From Trichomonas tenax (lineage: Eukaryota > Parabasalia > Trichomonadida > Trichomonadidae): a stretch of 29,981 nucleotides of DNA. The stretch is taken from contig JALKBU010000631.1 in NCBI GenBank assembly GCA_023091735.1, forward strand, positions 1 to 29,981. Reading direction: 5' to 3'. The notes under the pieces were generated by a model. The model was not told where the DNA came from, did not search any database, and saw only the letters and a list, made by a program, of their open reading frames with translations. This document shows positions 27,602 to 29,981 of the stretch, in pieces; the first letter of the stretch is position 1, and the number at the start of each line of letters is the position of its first letter. The translations under genes were made by a program, and so were the position numbers.

Positions 27602-29140
27602 ATGAGGTGTCGCTTCTATATTAGGATCTCCAAAATAGAAGGGATATCCAACGCCGACTTAGGCTCAAACAAATTATACGTCCAAGTCGTCGACGAAGCG
27701 AACGGAGAAACTACGAAAACAAAAGAGAGGGATCCAGGCGACCTCAATTTTGACAATGAAACGCTGTGCTTCCAGCTACAGAAGCTGGAAGGCACGTTCA
27801 ATTTTTTGCTCAAGTCAAGGACAGTCAGCGGCGAAAACGTATTATCAAGCATCAAAATTCCGGCGCCTGCAGTTCCAATTGACAAGAAGGTTAAGATCAA
27901 AGTCGAGATGACGCGAGTTATGGTTTCTTCACAGCCATGGATGACCGTCGTTTTGCACATTGATACACGCGGAAAACAGCCTTTCGATTGTTCAAAAGGA
28001 AAATTCGACAGAGGGCGGGCCCCGGATCTCAACATCGAATCTAAAAGAGGGTCTCGCCATGGCGGAATTTCAGCAAATTCTTCATCATCTGAGCCACCAG
28101 AGTTTATTCCCGAATTTAACGAAGACATCGCGGACGAGGAGGGCGGAGAAATTCTTCCTCCTTCATACTCTTCACAACATAATGGACAAAATTACGCAGA
28201 GCAACTCCCTGGTTATAATGGAAGCGGAGTCACGTCGAACCCGGGCCCGCAGCCAAAGTTTAGGTTCCCAACTTCAGTTACTTTTGCTAATACTGACGAT
28301 TCTACTTCTTCAACGTTCCCTGTTCGCCCAAATTTGCTCAATGACCCTTCAAACGGACCTCATTCAAATCCAATAGGTCAATATGCGTCAATGCCGCATT
28401 TCCACTTGAATGGACAAATTCCGCCTCCAGCTTTACCAACTGGAGGGTTCCAGCCATTGCCAACAGGACCAGCTCCTGGTTTGCCAACGGGCCCAGCTGC
28501 ACTTCCTACAGGTCCAGCTTGTCCAATGCCGCAATTCGCGCCGGGATTACCTCCTGCTCAAGGAAGATCTCTAAAGGCGTTTTACTCAAACCCAGCACAG
28601 CCGCGTGGATATGTATCTATGCCACACATAAATTCACCAGAACAGACAGCATCAACACCATCTACACCGAAATTCAACAATCCATACAACAACAAGAACG
28701 CGCCACAGATGCCAGTTGGAGATGATTCAGATCCAATGAAAACAAACAAAAACTCACTACAGAATCAAATTCAAGCAAATCTCGGCAGACAAATGGCATA
28801 TCTCGATCCAAAGAACCAACAAACATACAATCTCGGATATGGACCACAGACAGGCTACAACCAACAGATACCACAGCTTCCAACCGGAGGACAAATGGGA
28901 TATCCACAAATGCCTCCTGGAAGCAGCTTCGATCAACAAATATATGCGCAACAGCTTGCTCAGCAGGAGTACCAGCAGCAGCTCGCTCAGCAAGGTTACG
29001 CACAAGAGCAATATCAAAATCAGAATTACGCGCAATATCAGTCATCTCTCTATCAGAATTATGGCGCTCCGCAACCACATTATGGATATCAATCGTCTTC
29101 GCCTTACGCTTCTCAGCCATATCCACATTATCCCCGTTAA
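27602..29140 (+). CDS. C2-domain protein with Pro-rich and Gln/Tyr-rich tail
   Basis: This 512-residue protein begins with a C2-type beta-sandwich at residues 1-125. Visible elements are FYIRISKIEGISNADLGSNK, LYVQVVD, then LxFxLxxxxG strands and a final MTVVLHID strand. Only some of the usual Asp ligands are visible, so Ca2+ binding is uncertain. Residues about 125-230 are charged and Ser-rich. Residues about 275-320 carry PTGP repeats (ALPTGGFQPLPTGPAPGLP). Residues about 400-512 are Gln/Tyr/Asn-rich (QQLAQQEYQQQLAQQ), a prion-like low-complexity region. The layout resembles plant SRC2-like and trichomonad C2-plus-proline-rich proteins that associate with membranes. Start is the first ATG. 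Stop is TAA. Partner and function are unknown. Confidence 0.85.
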   Translation: MRCRFYIRISKIEGISNADLGSNKLYVQVVDEANGETTKTKERDPGDLNFDNETLCFQLQKLEGTFNFLLKSRTVSGENVLSSIKIPAPAVPIDKKVKIKVEMTRVMVSSQPWMTVVLHIDTRGKQPFDCSKGKFDRGRAPDLNIESKRGSRHGGISANSSSSEPPEFIPEFNEDIADEEGGEILPPSYSSQHNGQNYAEQLPGYNGSGVTSNPGPQPKFRFPTSVTFANTDDSTSSTFPVRPNLLNDPSNGPHSNPIGQYASMPHFHLNGQIPPPALPTGGFQPLPTGPAPGLPTGPAALPTGPACPMPQFAPGLPPAQGRSLKAFYSNPAQPRGYVSMPHINSPEQTASTPSTPKFNNPYNNKNAPQMPVGDDSDPMKTNKNSLQNQIQANLGRQMAYLDPKNQQTYNLGYGPQTGYNQQIPQLPTGGQMGYPQMPPGSSFDQQIYAQQLAQQEYQQQLAQQGYAQEQYQNQNYAQYQSSLYQNYGAPQPHYGYQSSSPYASQPYPHYPR

Positions 29141-29981
29141 TCTGTTGTTTTTCGTTTATTTTATCTTTTCATTATATTTTATCCATAAATTTACCAGTTA
29201 TTTGTTGATAAATTTATTTCACAATTTTTGCAGAAAAGTGAAGACTTTTTACAAAATTGAGAGGGATTTTATATAATTGTGATAAGCCGTTTTTATTTTT
29301 GAAATTTATCATATTTGATTTTATTACATTATGCAGATAATAATTTTCCAATTTTGATTTTGTATCATTTTCTTTGAGATTTTCAATGCTTCAAAAAATT
29401 CATATTCTTATATTCAGTTTTATATCGTTATTTTATGTATCAGCTCGATTTATATATGGCAACGAAACTATGTATATGTTTATCTATCTGGTCATTTCAT
29501 AAGTTCAATTTTTATGTTATCGTCATTGATAAAATGATTTGAATTTGTGACTAGGATAAAATCGAACAACGTGCTTTTCTGACATGTAAATTATTTTGAC
29601 ATGAAAAGTCAGAATGTCAAAATAAAGGAAAGTGACGTGTTTGCGGGAAAATTGAAATTGAAAAGTATCAATAGGTTGAAATGGATTGAACTCAATGTTA
29701 GGAGCCAAAGAAGATTTCATTATGAGTAATTGTGGCCTCATAGTGAAGGATGACCTGATGATCTAGCAGAGATGCATCTAGATGCCTATTCAACAGAAGT
29801 ATGATTCGATGCATGGCGAGGTCTGCCTGAGACTTCCAAAGCCCTCGAGTGGCAAAGCCAGGCCCTAACAAGAACCCACTTATTGATTCAATTTTTAATA
29901 CACATTACATTTTCACTTTTGATATTAATATATTATTATTTTTTCTATTTTTTATTTTTTCACAGATACCTTTTTCATTAC
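29141..29981. other. 3' spacer with a GC-richer patch at about 29740-29880
   Basis: The region is AT-rich except for positions 29740-29880. There a minus-strand frame without ATG or stop runs about 70 codons (29905 to about 29700; GPGFATRGLWKSQADLAMHR). Its plus-strand frame has two stops. It could be a relic of a transferred or transposed gene but has no recognised domain. A 9-bp inverted repeat (ATTTTGACA/TGTCAAAAT) lies at about 29592-29622. Confidence 0.4.

Overview
The window looks like AT-rich nuclear DNA from a protist, most likely a trichomonad parabasalid (Trichomonas or Tritrichomonas type). Five things point that way: intronless eukaryotic genes, BspA-type leucine-rich-repeat surface-protein genes, Pmp-like beta-helix membrane proteins with short cytoplasmic tails, a decayed Maverick/Polinton element, and long AT-rich intergenic DNA full of gene relics. 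The lineage is inferred from protein families. No rRNA or tRNA was seen that could settle it.

Six long, intact-looking genes are present. They are a Pmp-like membrane protein (770-2020, minus), a kelch protein with a predicted N-myristoylation site (2885-4060, plus), a coiled-coil protein (4843-5637, minus), a surface protein with a Ser/Thr/Glu-rich stalk (13055-14926, plus), a complete ubiquitin-activating enzyme E1 (18177-21173, plus) and a C2-domain protein with a Pro-rich then Gln/Tyr-rich tail (27602-29140, plus). A small membrane-protein gene (11594-11962, minus) is probable but unidentified.

Between them lie relics. Positions 7786-11076 hold an inactive Maverick/Polinton fragment with at least six tightly packed genes on both strands, all or nearly all broken. 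These include two short tail-to-tail genes that resemble each other. Positions 15037-17456 hold two BspA-like N-terminal cassettes, each broken in its signal peptide, plus a detached C-terminal cassette and a beta-helix relic. Positions 21738-23625 hold a collapsed tandem array of BspA-like pseudogenes.

Two copies of a dispersed repeat occur. The first (5656-6486) has 22-bp terminal inverted repeats and ends 18 bp before the coiled-coil gene's start codon. The second (25709-26790) lacks the left terminus, and its 273-bp right arm differs from the first at only seven sites, all transitions. A short motif, TGTCATGTAA, is clustered between the divergent membrane-protein and kelch genes and recurs 21 bp upstream of the small membrane-protein gene.

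The overall picture is a housekeeping gene (E1), cytosolic or membrane-associated scaffold-like proteins and a few surface proteins, set among decayed surface-antigen and transposon DNA. No complete new system is evident. The least expected items are the paired small Polinton genes, the repeat beside a start codon, and the parallel breakage of BspA signal peptides.
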